DNA of 64,000 nt, taken from positions 62,001-126,000 of the forward strand of contig NZ_LFXA01000018.1 in assembly GCF_001187435.1 (NCBI RefSeq), in the 5' to 3' direction. This document shows positions 6,626 through 16,583 of the stretch, piece after piece. This DNA is from Streptomyces caatingaensis (lineage in GTDB: Bacteria > Actinomycetota > Actinomycetes > Streptomycetales > Streptomycetaceae). The position numbers were made by a program, and so were the translations under genes. The stretch's first letter is position 1. Each line of letters starts with the position of its first letter. Under the pieces are notes generated by a model that saw only the letters and a program-made list of their open reading frames with translations, searched no databases and was not told the DNA's origin.

Positions 6626-9600
6626 GTGAGCAGCAGGCCATCCCGAGGCGCTGCTCGCCTCGCAGCCATACTCGACGCCCTTCCCGACGCGCTGTTGCTC
6701 GTCAACTGCAACGGCACGGTCGTCAACGCCAATCACATCGCGCTGGAGACGTTCGAGGTGCCGGGCACCGGCCTCGTCGGGCGCGGACTCCTCGACCTGC
6801 TCCCCTCGTTCGACTCGCGCCGCATCCCCGGCTCGATGCGGCTGCCCGACCACGCCGACGGCGGGCGCACCAAGCCCACCCGCATGATCGCCCGGCGCAC
6901 GGACGGCACGCAGTTCCCCGTCGAGGTCAGCAGCGCCAACCTCACGGACGGGCGCACCCCGTACGCCGAGCAGGGCCCGTACACCGGTGACGAGCTGCTG
7001 ATGCTCGTCGTCCGCGACCTGACCGGCACGCTCGACACCGAGGCCGAACTCGCCCGCCAGCAGCGCCAGACGGAGATGATCCTGCGCGCGGCGGCCGAGG
7101 GCGTGGTCGGCGTCGACACCGCGGGCAAGGTCGTCCTGGTCAACCCCTCCGCCGCGCAGATCCTCGGCTACCGCGCCAGCGACCTGGGCGGGCGGGAGTT
7201 GCACCCGCTGATCCACCACTCGCGGGCGGACGGTTCGCCGTTCCCGTACGAGGAGTCGCCCATCGCCGACACCCTGCGCTCGGGGCGCAAGCACCGGGTG
7301 CGCGGCCAGGTGCTGTGGGCCAAGGACGGCCGCGCGGTGCCGGTCGACCTGACCACGGCGCCGGTGCGCGACGGCGACCAGCTCGTCGGCGCGGTGATGA
7401 CCTTCACCGACCGCCGTCCCTACGACGCGCTCGCCGCGCGGCACGCGCAGTTGACGGCGGTGCTCGACAGCTCGCTGCGCGGGCCGCTGGACCGGCTCCG
7501 CGGGGAGCTGGGGGCGCTCGCCGCCGACCCGGCCGGGCAGTTGTGGCCGGAGGCCAACCAGATCCTGCACCATCTCGCCGCCGGTTACGGGCGGATGGCG
7601 CGGCTGGTGGACAACGTGCTGGAGTACCAGCGGCTGGAGGCCGGCGAGAGCAAGATCGTACGGACGAAGGCGAAGCTGGACGAGGTCGTGGCGGCCGGTG
7701 TCGAGGAGGCCGTCGAGCTGATCGGGCCCGGACGCGCCCAGTTCGCGGTGCACGCCCCCGCCATAGAGGCCGAGGTCGACGCCGAGTGGTTCGCCCGCGC
7801 GCTGGCGCATCTGATCGCGGACGTCGCGGGCGTGGACTCCACCGGTGACGCGCCGGCCGGGGGCACGCCGTCCGGCGACTCCACGATCGTCGTCGCGGCG
7901 GCCAAGCGCGACACGGCCGTCCGCATCGAGGTGCGCGGGCCGTACCCGGGCGGCGACCCGGTTCACGGGCCGGTCGTGCGGGGCATCGTCCAGCGGCACG
8001 GCGGCGTGCTCCAGACCCATGACGTGCCGGGCGCGGCGGGCGGCAAGGCGTACGTCCTGGAGGTGCCGCTCTCGGCGGCGGCCGGCCCGGTGGCGCCCGC
8101 CGACCGGCCGGACTCGCCGCCGAGCATCGGCAGCGGGACGACGATCATGCCGATGCCCGGCCAGCGGACGGCGTCCGCCGCCGTCCCGGCGGAGGGCACT
8201 TCCGGCGGCACCGACGGCAAGGGAACGGGCGCGGCCGCGGCTCCTTCCGTTCCCGCCCAGCCGACGGGCCGCCGGCGCGGTCCCGCCCGCGCGGACGAGG
8301 AGGAGGCCCCGGGGGCTCGCCGGCCGCGCGCGCCAGCCGGCACGGCCGCAACGGCGAGGCGGGCCCGGTGCCCGCGCCGACCGGGCGGCGGGCCCGGCGT
8401 TCCCCGGACGCGGCACCGGAGGGCGCGGGGCACGGCGCTCCGCGCACGGCGTTCGCCCTGCCCCCGGCCGGGGCCGACCGGCCGTCCCCGGCGGAGGCCG
8501 AGGCCGTCGCTCCCGCCCCGACCGCGCCGTCCGCCCCGACCGGGCGGCGGGCGCGGCGTTCCCCGGACGCGGCGCCGGAGGGCGCGGGGCATGCCGCTCC
8601 GCGGACGGCCTTCGCGCTGCCCCCGGCGGACGCCGACCGCAAGCCGGAGGCCGGGCCGGGGGACGCGGGTGCCCCGGGCGTCCGCCCGGTCCCGGCGCAG
8701 CCCGGACCGGCGGACATGGCCGCCCCCAAGGCGCCGGAAGCGGCCGGTGCGGCCGGTGGGGCGCCGCTGGACGTCGCCGGTCTGCTCGGAATTGGCGGAC
8801 GGCGTGGGTCTGTTGGGGCTGCGGGGGTTGGTGGGCCTGATGGGCATGCGGGTTCCGGTGCGGATGGTGCGGCTGGTGGCGACGGCGCGGCTGGTGGTGT
8901 TGCTGCGTCTGGTGGTGCCGGTCGTAGCGGTGGGCCTGGCGGGCCTGGCGCGTCCCATGGGCAGGACGGGCCGGAGGGTGTTGCTCCCGGCACCGTCATG
9001 GGTGGTATCGCAGGTCCCCTGGCGCCGGGTGCGGCCGGGGACGGTCCCCTGGACATGGCGGGGCTGGCCGGAAACGCCGGGCAGTACGGGCCTGTTGGCG
9101 CGCAGGCGGCCGATGGACGTGAAGGTGGCACCGGTAGCGGCGGGCCGCACGGGGCTGCCGGTGCCCCCGCGCCGGGCGCAACGGCTCGTCCTGGCGGGCC
9201 GGTTGGGGCCCTGGGGGCTGCCGCGCCGGGCGCGGCGGGAGGCCCGGCCGGGCCTGGTGCACCGTCCGCGACGGGCGCGACGGGCGGGCACGACGGACGC
9301 CTCGCGATCCCCGCGCCGGGGGTGCCGGCCGGGCCCTCGGGTGCGGACCGGGGAGCCGGTCCTTCCGGTCCCGGCGGCGGGCCCGCCTCCGCAACGTCCC
9401 CGCACGGACGCCCCGTTGAGCCCGCGCCCGGCGCCGCGGAGGCGACGGCGGGCGCGCCCGGTACCGGGCCCGCGCGGACCGGCGCGCCGGCGGGCGGGTG
9501 GCCCGGTCACGGCGGGCCGGTCGGCCCCGTGGGCCCCGCCGCGCCCACCGGCACCTCGGGCCACTCCGGACCCGCAGGCCCCGCCGGGCACGAAGAGCCC

Positions 9601-10818
9601 GCCGTCCCGCGGCACCCCGGCGGTCCCTCCGACCACACCGGCCCGGCGGCCCCCGCCGCGCCGACCGGCCGTCGGCGCGCCCGGCGCGCGCTCGCCGAGG
9701 AGCCGGGCGCCGCGGCGCAGCAGGGCGGCGGCGGAGCCGAGGGCACGGCGCAGCCCATCAGCGTGCGGACGCTGGGGCAGGGCGCGCCGTTCGCCCACGG
9801 CGGCGGCGAGACGCCGCCCGGTGGCACGGGCGTCGGTTCCGGACGGCGGCGCAAGCTCGGCAATCCCACCGAGGGCGAGCGCGAGGCGCAGGCCCAGGCG
9901 GCCGCCGCCGCGCCGCGGCCCGGACCGGTCGGCCCGCGTCCGCCGGCCGCCCCGCAGCAGGGGCGCGCCTTCGCCATAGGGGCGCCCGACGAGGGGGCCG
10001 AGGGCCCCGAGCCGCTGGACGGGCCGAACGGGGCCGTGGAGATCGTCGGCACCGGCGAGCCCGTACCGCCGCCCGTCGACGACGAGTTGCCGCCCGAGCC
10101 GCTCGACAACCCGCGCCGGCTGCTGGTCTGGCCCGCGCCGGACGCGTCCACCCGGCAGGCGCTGACCGAGCGCGGCTACCGGCCGGTGATCGTGCACTCG
10201 CGCGAGGAGGTCGACGCGCAGATGGCGGCCTACCCGGCGGCCCTGTTCGTCGACCCGCTCACCGGTCCGATCACCCGTACCGCCCTCCAGGCGCTGCGCC
10301 AGGCGGCGGTGGAGTCCGGGGTTCCGGTGCTGGTGACGGCCGGTCTGGGGCAGGCGACGCGGGAGGCGGCGTACGGTGCCGACCCGGCCGTCCTGCTCAA
10401 GGCGCTCGCCCCGCGCGACAGCGAGATGCACCCGCCCCGGGTGCTGCTGATCGAGGAGCACGCGCCGATCGCCGACGCGCTGACGGCGACGCTGGAGCGG
10501 CGCGGGGTGCAGGTCGCGTGCGCGGCGACGGACTCGGAGGCGGTGGCGCTGGCCGAGCGGGCCCGTCCCAATCTGGTGGTGATGGACCTGATGCAGGTGC
10601 GCCGCCGGCGGGCCGGGATCCTCGACTGGCTGCGCGCCCAGGGGCTGTTGGAGCGGACGCCGCTGGTCGTCTACACCTCGGCCGGCATCGACCCGGCCCA
10701 GCTCCCCCGGCTCGCGTCGGGCGAGACGGTGCTCTTCCTCGCGGAGCGGTCCACGAGCCCCGAGGTGCAGGGCCGGATCGTCGACCTGCTCTCGAAGATC
10801 GGCACGAGCCCTGCCTGA
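6626..10818 (+). CDS. PAS-domain protein with long disordered linker and receiver-like C-terminus (frame broken near 8311)
   Basis: The N-terminal frame (GTG 6626, GGGAGG ahead) encodes two PAS domains (about residues 10-120 and 140-260), a dimerisation-like helix (MARLVDNVLEYQRLE) and a degenerate HATPase-like segment. A long Pro/Ala/Gly linker then leads to a receiver-like domain (PRVLLIEEHAPI, VVMDLMQ, VVYTSAG) that ends at 10818. The linker changes frame at the C4G5 tract 8307-8315: one additional G would give one continuous protein of about 1,400 aa. Downstream of that point the first frame becomes Arg-rich nonsense while the other keeps the linker composition. The receiver lacks the usual Lys (VLFLAERS). 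It is probably a Streptomyces sensory scaffold protein; signalling output is unknown. The break may be an assembly error or a true mutation. Confidence 0.75.
8377..8639 (+). repeat. 159-bp-period imperfect duplication inside the PAS-protein linker
   Basis: A block of about 105 bp at 8377 recurs at 8536. Both copies encode PTGRRARRSPDAAPEGAGH followed by APRTAFALPP. Further PTGRRR motifs appear near 8265 and 9662, so the linker grew by duplication of a Thr-Gly-Arg-Arg module. Confidence 0.8.
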
Positions 10819-10865
10819 GGCCCTTGGGCCGGGCTGGGTCGGGGCCCGGGCCGGTGTTGCGGCCC

Positions 10866-10901
10866 GGCTGGCGTGGCGTCCCGGGCTGGCGTGGCGTCCC
10901 G
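10866..10901. repeat. Two perfect 18-bp tandem repeats
   Basis: GGCTGGCGTGGCGTCCCG occurs twice in tandem (10866-10883 and 10884-10901) in the 112-bp gap between the convergent PAS-protein and TetR genes. No function is evident. Confidence 0.85.
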
Positions 10902-10930
10902 GTCGGCGGCGGCCGGGCCGTGCCGCCGCG

Positions 10931-11509
10931 TCAGCCCACGATGCGCCGCGCGGCCTCCTGCACGGAGGCCCGCAGGCGGGCCCGGTCCTCGTCGGTGTCG
11001 CCGGTGAGGACCCGGCGCATCTGGGGCTGGACGGTGGACCAGGACACCATCGAGATCATGATGAACAGCAGGTCGGCCGGGGGGATGCGGGAGCTGATGA
11101 GGCCCTTCTCCTGGGCCTCGGCGAAGACGGCCACCTTGCGGTCGTAGTGGCGCTTGCGCTCCTCCTCGTGGGGAAACCGCTCCGTGCCGTACTCCAGCCC
11201 CTCCCAGTAGATGAGCCGGATGAGTTCGGGGTGGGCCGCGTGGTAGTCCATGAGGCGTTCGACCCAGCCGTCGATGTCCTCGGCGTCCACCGGGACCTCG
11301 GCGGCGAGCCGGGTCAGGCAGGACTCCAGCACCTGTGAGAACAGCTCCGCCTTGTTGCCGAAGTAGGCGTAGAGCAGCTGCTTGTTGGCCCTGGCCTCGC
11401 GCGCGATGCGGTCGACCCGCGCACCGGCGATGCCGTGGGCGGCGAACTCGGCGGTGGCCGCCGCGAAGATGCGGGCCTTGGTGGCCTCGGGGTCCCTGGC
11501 TGCTGGCAT
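10931..11509 (-). CDS. TetR-family repressor
   Basis: This 192-aa regulator has an N-terminal TetR helix-turn-helix (about 10-55; IAREARANKQLLYAYFGNK) and a helical ligand domain. ATG at 11509 gives the standard TetR N-terminus; a longer frame exists but would run through the operator. It is transcribed divergently from an MFS exporter across a 91-bp gap containing two near-identical palindromes, so it very probably represses both genes until a ligand binds. The ligand is likely the exporter substrate and is unknown. Confidence 0.92.
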   Translation of the reverse strand: MPAARDPEATKARIFAAATAEFAAHGIAGARVDRIAREARANKQLLYAYFGNKAELFSQVLESCLTRLAAEVPVDAEDIDGWVERLMDYHAAHPELIRLIYWEGLEYGTERFPHEEERKRHYDRKVAVFAEAQEKGLISSRIPPADLLFIMISMVSWSTVQPQMRRVLTGDTDEDRARLRASVQEAARRIVG

Positions 11510-11520
11510 GCACCCAGGGT

Positions 11521-11582
11521 AACCAACTAATTGGTTGACAGCCGGGGGCGGGATCCGGAAATCTACAACCAACCAGTTGGTT
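11521..11582. promoter_or_regulatory. Twin TetR operators AACCAA-N4-TTGGTT
   Basis: Two palindromes, AACCAACTAATTGGTT (11521-11536) and AACCAACCAGTTGGTT (11567-11582), lie 46 bp apart centre to centre in the tetR-MFS gap. A perfect -35-like TTGACA (11535-11540) overlaps the first. This is a textbook arrangement for divergent repression by the adjacent TetR protein. Confidence 0.85.
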
Positions 11583-11600
11583 ACTACTTCGGGAGAAGCG

Positions 11601-12869
11601 TTGCGAGCGTCCCCCCGCACGACCCCCACCCCCGGCGCGCCCGCCGCCTCCAGCGCGGCCACCGCTCCCCGCGCGGCCACCGCCCCCACCCCGGCGGACG
11701 CCCGCAGGGGGCCACGCACCGGGGTCCTGCTGACCGTCCTGTCCGTCTGCACGGGCGTCACGGCCGCCAACATCTACCTGGCGACCCCGCTCCTCGGCCT
11801 CATCGCCGACGGCTTCGGCGTCGCGCCCTCGGCCGTGGGCTGGATCGCCTCCCTCGCCCAACTCGGCTACGCCGTCGGCCTGTTGTTCTTCGCACCGCTG
11901 GGCGACACCGCCGACCGGCGGCGCCTGGTGTGGATGCTCTCCGCCCTCGCCGCCGTGGCGCTGGCCGTCGCGGCCTGCGCGCCCGGCTCGGCCGCACTGG
12001 CGGCGGCCGTGTTCGTCTCCTGCGCGGCGACGGTCGTCCCCCAACTGCTCATCCCGCTCGTCGCCGAACGCGCCCCGGCCGACCGGCGGGGCCGGCACGT
12101 CGGCGTCGTCGTGACCGGGATGTTCGCGGGCAGCGTCGCGGCCCGGGTGCTCGGCGGGCTCGCCGGCCAGGCGTACGGCTGGCGTCCGGTCTTCCTCGGC
12201 GCGGCCGTCCTCACCCTGGCCATCGGACTGCTGACGGCCGCCGTCCTGCCGCCCGAGACCCGTCCCGTCCGCCGGTCGCACCCGCTGCGGGCCATCGCGG
12301 GACTGCCCCGCCTCGTCGCCTCCTCGCCCGGGCTGCGGGCCGCGTGCGTCCGCCAGGCGGGCCTGTTCGGCACCTGGAGCGCGCTGTGGACGACGCTCGT
12401 CCTGCTGCTCACCTCGGACGGGACGTACGGCATGGCCACCGCCACGGCCGGGCTCTTCGGCCTCTTCGGCCTCACCTCGGCCCTGGTCTCCCCGGCCGCG
12501 GGCAGCCTCATCGACCGCTTCGGCGCCCACCGCGTCATGGTCACCGGCTACGCCCTGACGGCCGTCTCCCTGCCGCTCTTCTGGCTCGGCGGGCACCGGT
12601 TGTGGGCGCTGTGCGCGGGAGCCGTGACCCTGCACGCCGGTTTCACCGCCGGCCAGGTCGCCAACCAGACCCGGGCCCTGGGCTCCTCGTCCTCCCCCGC
12701 CGCGGCCAACACCGCCTACGTCGTCTCCTGCTTCGCCGGCGGAGCGATCACCTCCGCCCTGGCCGGCCCGGCGTTCGCCCACTGGGGCTGGAACGGCGTC
12801 TGCGCCATCGCCATCGGCTGCGCGGCCCTGGGCTGGGCGGGCGGCGCACTGGCGGCGCGGGAGCGGTGA
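11601..12869 (+). CDS. MFS transporter, drug/metabolite exporter type
   Basis: This is a 422-aa membrane protein with about 12 predicted spans. Motif A-like LGDTADRRR follows the second span (LGYAVGLLFFAPLGD). The chosen start is a TTG at 11601 with GGGAG 5 nt upstream. The in-frame GTG at 11535 lies within operator 1 and would make the second operator coding, so it was rejected. Residues 1-30 are a Pro/Ala/Thr-rich cytoplasmic lead. Divergent to and probably repressed by the TetR protein. The substrate cannot be named from sequence. Confidence 0.85.
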   Translation: MRASPRTTPTPGAPAASSAATAPRAATAPTPADARRGPRTGVLLTVLSVCTGVTAANIYLATPLLGLIADGFGVAPSAVGWIASLAQLGYAVGLLFFAPLGDTADRRRLVWMLSALAAVALAVAACAPGSAALAAAVFVSCAATVVPQLLIPLVAERAPADRRGRHVGVVVTGMFAGSVAARVLGGLAGQAYGWRPVFLGAAVLTLAIGLLTAAVLPPETRPVRRSHPLRAIAGLPRLVASSPGLRAACVRQAGLFGTWSALWTTLVLLLTSDGTYGMATATAGLFGLFGLTSALVSPAAGSLIDRFGAHRVMVTGYALTAVSLPLFWLGGHRLWALCAGAVTLHAGFTAGQVANQTRALGSSSSPAAANTAYVVSCFAGGAITSALAGPAFAHWGWNGVCAIAIGCAALGWAGGALAARER

Positions 12870-12894
12870 CCGCGGGGCGCGGGGCCGGCGGGGC

Positions 12895-12943
12895 GGGGCC
12901 TGGGGGCAGAGGGATACGGCCATCACTCAGCCCCCCAGGCCCC
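12895..12943. terminator. Bidirectional stem-loop between convergent genes
   Basis: GGGGCCTGGGGG (12895-12906) pairs with CCCCCAGGCCCC (12932-12943) over a 25-nt loop. It lies between the ends of the MFS gene and the acyl-CoA ligase gene. Confidence 0.6.
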
Positions 12944-12968
12944 CGCGACCTCGACCGGACCCGCCCCG

Positions 12969-14630
12969 CTACGGCACGCGCGGCAGCACGACCACCTCCA
13001 ACTCCCCCTCCGCGTACTGCCGCCGGAGCGCCTTCTTGTCGAACTTGCCCACCGACGTCTTCGGCACCGCCGGCACCCGCACCCAGCGCTCCGGGAGCTG
13101 CCACCGCGCGACGCGGTCCGCGAGGAACGAGCGCAGCACCTCGTACTCCACGGCCGCGCCGTCCCGCAGGACCACCGCCGCCAGCGGCCGTTCGCCCCAC
13201 TTCTCGTCCGGGACGGCGACCACGGCCGCCTCCGCGACCCCGGGGTGCGCCATGAGGTGGTTCTCCAGCTCGACGGAGGAGATCCACTCGCCACCGGACT
13301 TGATCACGTCCTTGGCGCGGTCCGTGAGCGTCAGGTAGCCGTCGGGCGTGATCGTCCCGACGTCACCGGTGCGCAGCCAGCCGTCGGGGCTGAACTTGTC
13401 GTCGGGGCGGAAGGGTTCGCCGTCCGCGCCCCCGTGGTACGCGCCCGCGATCCACGGCCCCCGGACCTCCAGCTCGCCGGCGGACCGCCCGTCCCACGGC
13501 AGGAACGTGCCGTCGGGCCCGGCCAGCCGCGCCTCGACCGAGGCGGGGACGCGGCCCTGGGTGACCCGGTAGGGCCACTCCTCCTCGGGCGTCAGGCCGG
13601 GCGGCGGGTAGGCCATGGAGCCCAGCGGGGACGTCTCCGTCATCCCCCACGCCTGGACGATGCGCAGCCCGTGCCGCTCCTCGAACGCCTTCATCAGGGA
13701 GGGCGGGCAGGGCGCGCCACCGCTGACCACGGCCTTCAACGAGGACGTGTCGCGGGGCCGCGCGTCGAGTTCGGCCAGCAGCCCCTGCCAGATCGTCGGC
13801 ACTCCGGCGGCCATCGACGGCCGCTCCGACTCGATCATCTCGGCCAGCGGCGCGGGCTGGAGGAAGCGGTCGGGGAGCAGCAGCGAGGCGCCCGACATGA
13901 ACGCCGCGTGCGGCAGGCCCCACGCGTTCACGTGAAACATCGGCACGACGGGCAGACAGGTCTCGCCCGCCTTGAGCCCGAAGGAGCTGGCGGAGTTGAC
14001 CTCCATGGAGTGCAGGTACACCGAACGGTGGCTGTAGACCACGCCCTTGGGGTCGCCGGTCGTCCCCGAGGTGTAGCAGAGGGCGGCCGCCGCCCGCTCG
14101 TCCAGCTCCGGCCACTCGTAGCGGCGGTCCGGCTGGGCCGCCAGCAGCTCCTCGTAGTCGTGCACCTGGGCGCGGCAGCCGTCGAGGACGGACCGGTCCC
14201 CCGCGCCGGAGACGATCACGTGCCCGACCGAGTCGAGGTGCGGCAGCAGCGGGGCGAGCAGCGGCAGCAGCGAACCGCCGACGATCACGACCCGGTCCGC
14301 CGCGTGCCGGACGATCCAGGCGAGCTGCTCGGGGGCGAGCCGGAGGTTGAGCGTGTGCAGGACGGCGCCCATGGCCGGGATGGCGAAGTAGGCCTCGACA
14401 TGGGCGGAGTTGTTCCACATGAGGGTGCCGACGGCGTCCCCCGGGCCCACACCGAGCCCCCGCAGCCCGTGGGCGAGGCGCGCCGCACGCGTCCCGGTCT
14501 CGGCGAAGGTGCGGCGCAGCGGCGCGCCGTCCCCGGTCCAGGTCGTGATCCGGGACTGTCCGTGGACCACGGAACCGTGCTCCAGGATCCGGGTCACGGT
14601 CAGCGGTACGTCCTGCATCGTGCTCTGCAC
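12969..14630 (-). CDS. Long-chain fatty-acid--CoA ligase (AMP-forming)
   Basis: This 553-aa ANL-superfamily enzyme activates fatty acids to acyl-AMP and then acyl-CoA. The P-loop-like YTSGTTGDPKGV, the A5 motif QAWGMTETSP, WLRTGDVG and the hinge DRAKDVIKSGGEWIS are all intact. The C-terminal catalytic lysine lies in KTSVGKFDKK. GTG at 14630 was preferred because GGGGAGG lies 6 nt upstream; an ATG at 14645 lacks a ribosome-binding site. It is monocistronic, ending against a bidirectional hairpin. Chain-length preference is not deducible. Confidence 0.92.
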   Translation of the reverse strand: MQSTMQDVPLTVTRILEHGSVVHGQSRITTWTGDGAPLRRTFAETGTRAARLAHGLRGLGVGPGDAVGTLMWNNSAHVEAYFAIPAMGAVLHTLNLRLAPEQLAWIVRHAADRVVIVGGSLLPLLAPLLPHLDSVGHVIVSGAGDRSVLDGCRAQVHDYEELLAAQPDRRYEWPELDERAAAALCYTSGTTGDPKGVVYSHRSVYLHSMEVNSASSFGLKAGETCLPVVPMFHVNAWGLPHAAFMSGASLLLPDRFLQPAPLAEMIESERPSMAAGVPTIWQGLLAELDARPRDTSSLKAVVSGGAPCPPSLMKAFEERHGLRIVQAWGMTETSPLGSMAYPPPGLTPEEEWPYRVTQGRVPASVEARLAGPDGTFLPWDGRSAGELEVRGPWIAGAYHGGADGEPFRPDDKFSPDGWLRTGDVGTITPDGYLTLTDRAKDVIKSGGEWISSVELENHLMAHPGVAEAAVVAVPDEKWGERPLAAVVLRDGAAVEYEVLRSFLADRVARWQLPERWVRVPAVPKTSVGKFDKKALRRQYAEGELEVVVLPRVP

Positions 14631-14778
14631 CAGGGGCCTCCCCATTCGGCACTTGTTACGCGAGGGTCGTTCCCGGGTGATTCTGCTGGCGTTTCCGGTG
14701 GTACGTCACTACCTCGGCAGCGGTGAAACCGCTGCTGGAACCGGTTGTTCCGCCCCCGCCGCCCCGCCCCTCGGCCGG

Positions 14779-15309
14779 CTACGCAGCCCGTGCCAGGTCC
14801 GGGTCCTCGCGCAGCTTGCCCAGGGCACGCGAGACGGCGCTCTTGACGGTGCCGACCGACACCCCGAGCAGCTCGGCGGTCTGCGCCTCGGTCAGGTCCT
14901 CGTAATACCTGAGGACGACCATGGCCCGCTGCCGGTCGGGCAGCCGGCGGACGGCGCGCCACATCGCGTCGCGCAGCGCCTGCGCCTCGGCCGGGTCGGG
15001 GGCGGGAAGCGCCTCGCGCTCCGGGAGCTCGTCGCAGGGGTACTCCTCGACCCTGCGCTTGCGCCACTGCGAGGTGCGCGTGTTGACCAGTGCGCGCCGG
15101 ACGTACCCGTCGAGCGCCCGGTGGTCCTCTATCCGCTCCCAGGCGAGGTAGGTCTTGGTGAGCGCGGTCTGCAGCAGGTCCTCCGCGTCGTTCGGGTTCG
15201 AGGTCAGCGAGCGGGCGGTGCGCTGCAGCACCGGACCGCGTGCCCGCACGTACGAGGAGAAGGACGGGTACACGGCAGTGGATGCGCGGGGGCACACGGT
15301 CGTGGTCAT
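14779..15309 (-). CDS. SigE-family ECF RNA polymerase sigma factor
   Basis: This 176-aa sigma-70 protein has region 2 (PNDAEDLLQTALTKTYLAWERI) and region 4 (LTEAQTAELLGVSVGTVKSAVSRAL). The short form and C-terminal layout match the Streptomyces SigE-fam group of small ECF-type factors. No anti-sigma gene is adjacent: the neighbours are a glycoside-hydrolase-like secreted protein upstream and acyl-CoA ligase downstream. The ATG at 15309 has only a weak GAGG ahead of it, so translation may be inefficient. Confidence 0.9.
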   Translation of the reverse strand: MTTTVCPRASTAVYPSFSSYVRARGPVLQRTARSLTSNPNDAEDLLQTALTKTYLAWERIEDHRALDGYVRRALVNTRTSQWRKRRVEEYPCDELPEREALPAPDPAEAQALRDAMWRAVRRLPDRQRAMVVLRYYEDLTEAQTAELLGVSVGTVKSAVSRALGKLREDPDLARAA

Positions 15310-15464
15310 GCCTCAACGCTAGGAGCGGCCCGGTACCCGGCGGATCGGCCGCAGGTGCCGAAGGACGATCCGCCTCAAGTCGTACTGGTCGGGCTGCCCC
15401 CACCTCCTGGAGGGGTAGACGGGATCGACGTCCGTATCGGCCCTCCCGGCGCCGCCGGCGCGCG

Positions 15465-16304
15465 TCACCCGATGACGGCCACCGGGGCGTCGACCAGGTC
15501 GCGGTCGATGGTCAGCTTCCGGCCGCCGTGGGTCTCCACCACCTCCCCGGCGTACTGGTGGATGCGCCGGTGGGGCTGCCAGGCGGACTTCGCCAGGCTG
15601 CGCTCCTTGTCCGTGGAGGCGGCGACGCGCCAGCGGGCGAACCACATCACCGACGGCAGCGAGTCCGTGCCCGCCCGGCGGGCGCGTTCCATGTGGCGGA
15701 TGCCGGACTCGGCGCTGCTGTAGAAGCCCGGCACATAGCCGCGGTGGCTGACCGTGGCGGTCCAGGAGCGGATGAAGGCGAGCGTGGTGGACGCGCAGTC
15801 GTCGTCCTTGTCGTCGTACGCCTCCATGTCGAGGTAGATCGGACTGCCGGGGAGGATGCCCAGCTGGGCGGCCCGGTTCACCGCCTCGACGGCCTCGTCC
15901 ACCCCCTCGTCCTCCGGGGCGTCGCCGATGGGGACACCCCGTTTGGACGTGGCGCGGACGCAGGGCGACTGCGAGCCGACGTAGAGGGGGAGCACGCGCC
16001 AGCCCATGTCGCGGGCCCCGGTGAGCCAGGCGGCGCTGAGCCAGCGCTGCCGGGGACAGGCCCGTCCGGCCCCGGCGAAGTAGATGCCGACGGCGCGGTA
16101 CTGGGAGGTCTTCCACGCCCGGAGGGTGACGAGCGAGGGGGCCTCGCAGGTGTCGAACGCCCGGCCCCGGAAGACGGCGCGGGCCTTGACCATCGGCGGC
16201 TTGACCGCGTCGGCCGCCGTGGCGGACACGTCACCCGCCGGGAGCTGGGCCACGCCCGCCATCAGGGCGACAAGATATCCGATGATCTTCCTTCGTCGAT
16301 GCAT
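15465..16304 (-). CDS. Secreted DUF1906 (glycoside-hydrolase-like) protein
   Basis: This 279-aa protein has an N-terminal signal peptide (about 1-30) and a glycoside-hydrolase-like TIM-barrel domain of the Rv2525c/DUF1906 type. Recognisable pieces are GFDTCEAP-like AFDTCEAPS, VGIYFAG, PLYVGSQS, IYLDMEAYD with acidic residues at the barrel rim, and GYVPGFYSSAESG. Such proteins are thought to act on the cell envelope; no catalytic activity is firmly established for the family. It precedes the sigma-factor gene on the same strand by 155 bp, which may or may not be one transcript. Confidence 0.85.
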   Translation of the reverse strand: MHRRRKIIGYLVALMAGVAQLPAGDVSATAADAVKPPMVKARAVFRGRAFDTCEAPSLVTLRAWKTSQYRAVGIYFAGAGRACPRQRWLSAAWLTGARDMGWRVLPLYVGSQSPCVRATSKRGVPIGDAPEDEGVDEAVEAVNRAAQLGILPGSPIYLDMEAYDDKDDDCASTTLAFIRSWTATVSHRGYVPGFYSSAESGIRHMERARRAGTDSLPSVMWFARWRVAASTDKERSLAKSAWQPHRRIHQYAGEVVETHGGRKLTIDRDLVDAPVAVIG

Positions 16305-16583
16305 ACGGCGAAGTCAAGGTCCACGATCCCATGCGCCCTCGGTGACACGCCCTCGATTCATCCGTCTGCGCCGAGAAGCAGCCCGGACGTGGGAACTGTC
16401 CGTTCTGTGATGACACATCCCCTGAATTCCGGTTCGGGTGATACCCCGGGAGGGGGACGGAGGGCAGGCGGAGCGGACGGCCGCGGCGACCCGATGGATC
16501 CAACTCCGTTTGTGAGCACGGACGATGCTTCTGGCGGCGGCCAACTGCGGGCCCCCGTACGGCCGTCGGTCGCACGCACAAAG
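16305..16583. other. Intergenic stretch without a supported gene
   Basis: This holds the presumed minus-strand promoter of the DUF1906 gene. I see no ORF with Streptomyces codon bias and no strong structure here. Confidence 0.4.

Noticed and set aside
8300..8345. Programmed ribosomal frameshifting in the PAS-protein gene
   Set aside because: No slippery heptamer of the known kinds with a downstream stimulatory structure was identified, and a GC homopolymer indel is the simpler explanation.
8780..9330. A separate collagen-like protein gene
   Set aside because: The stretch has no start codon with a ribosome-binding site and is continuous with the PAS-protein linker frame.
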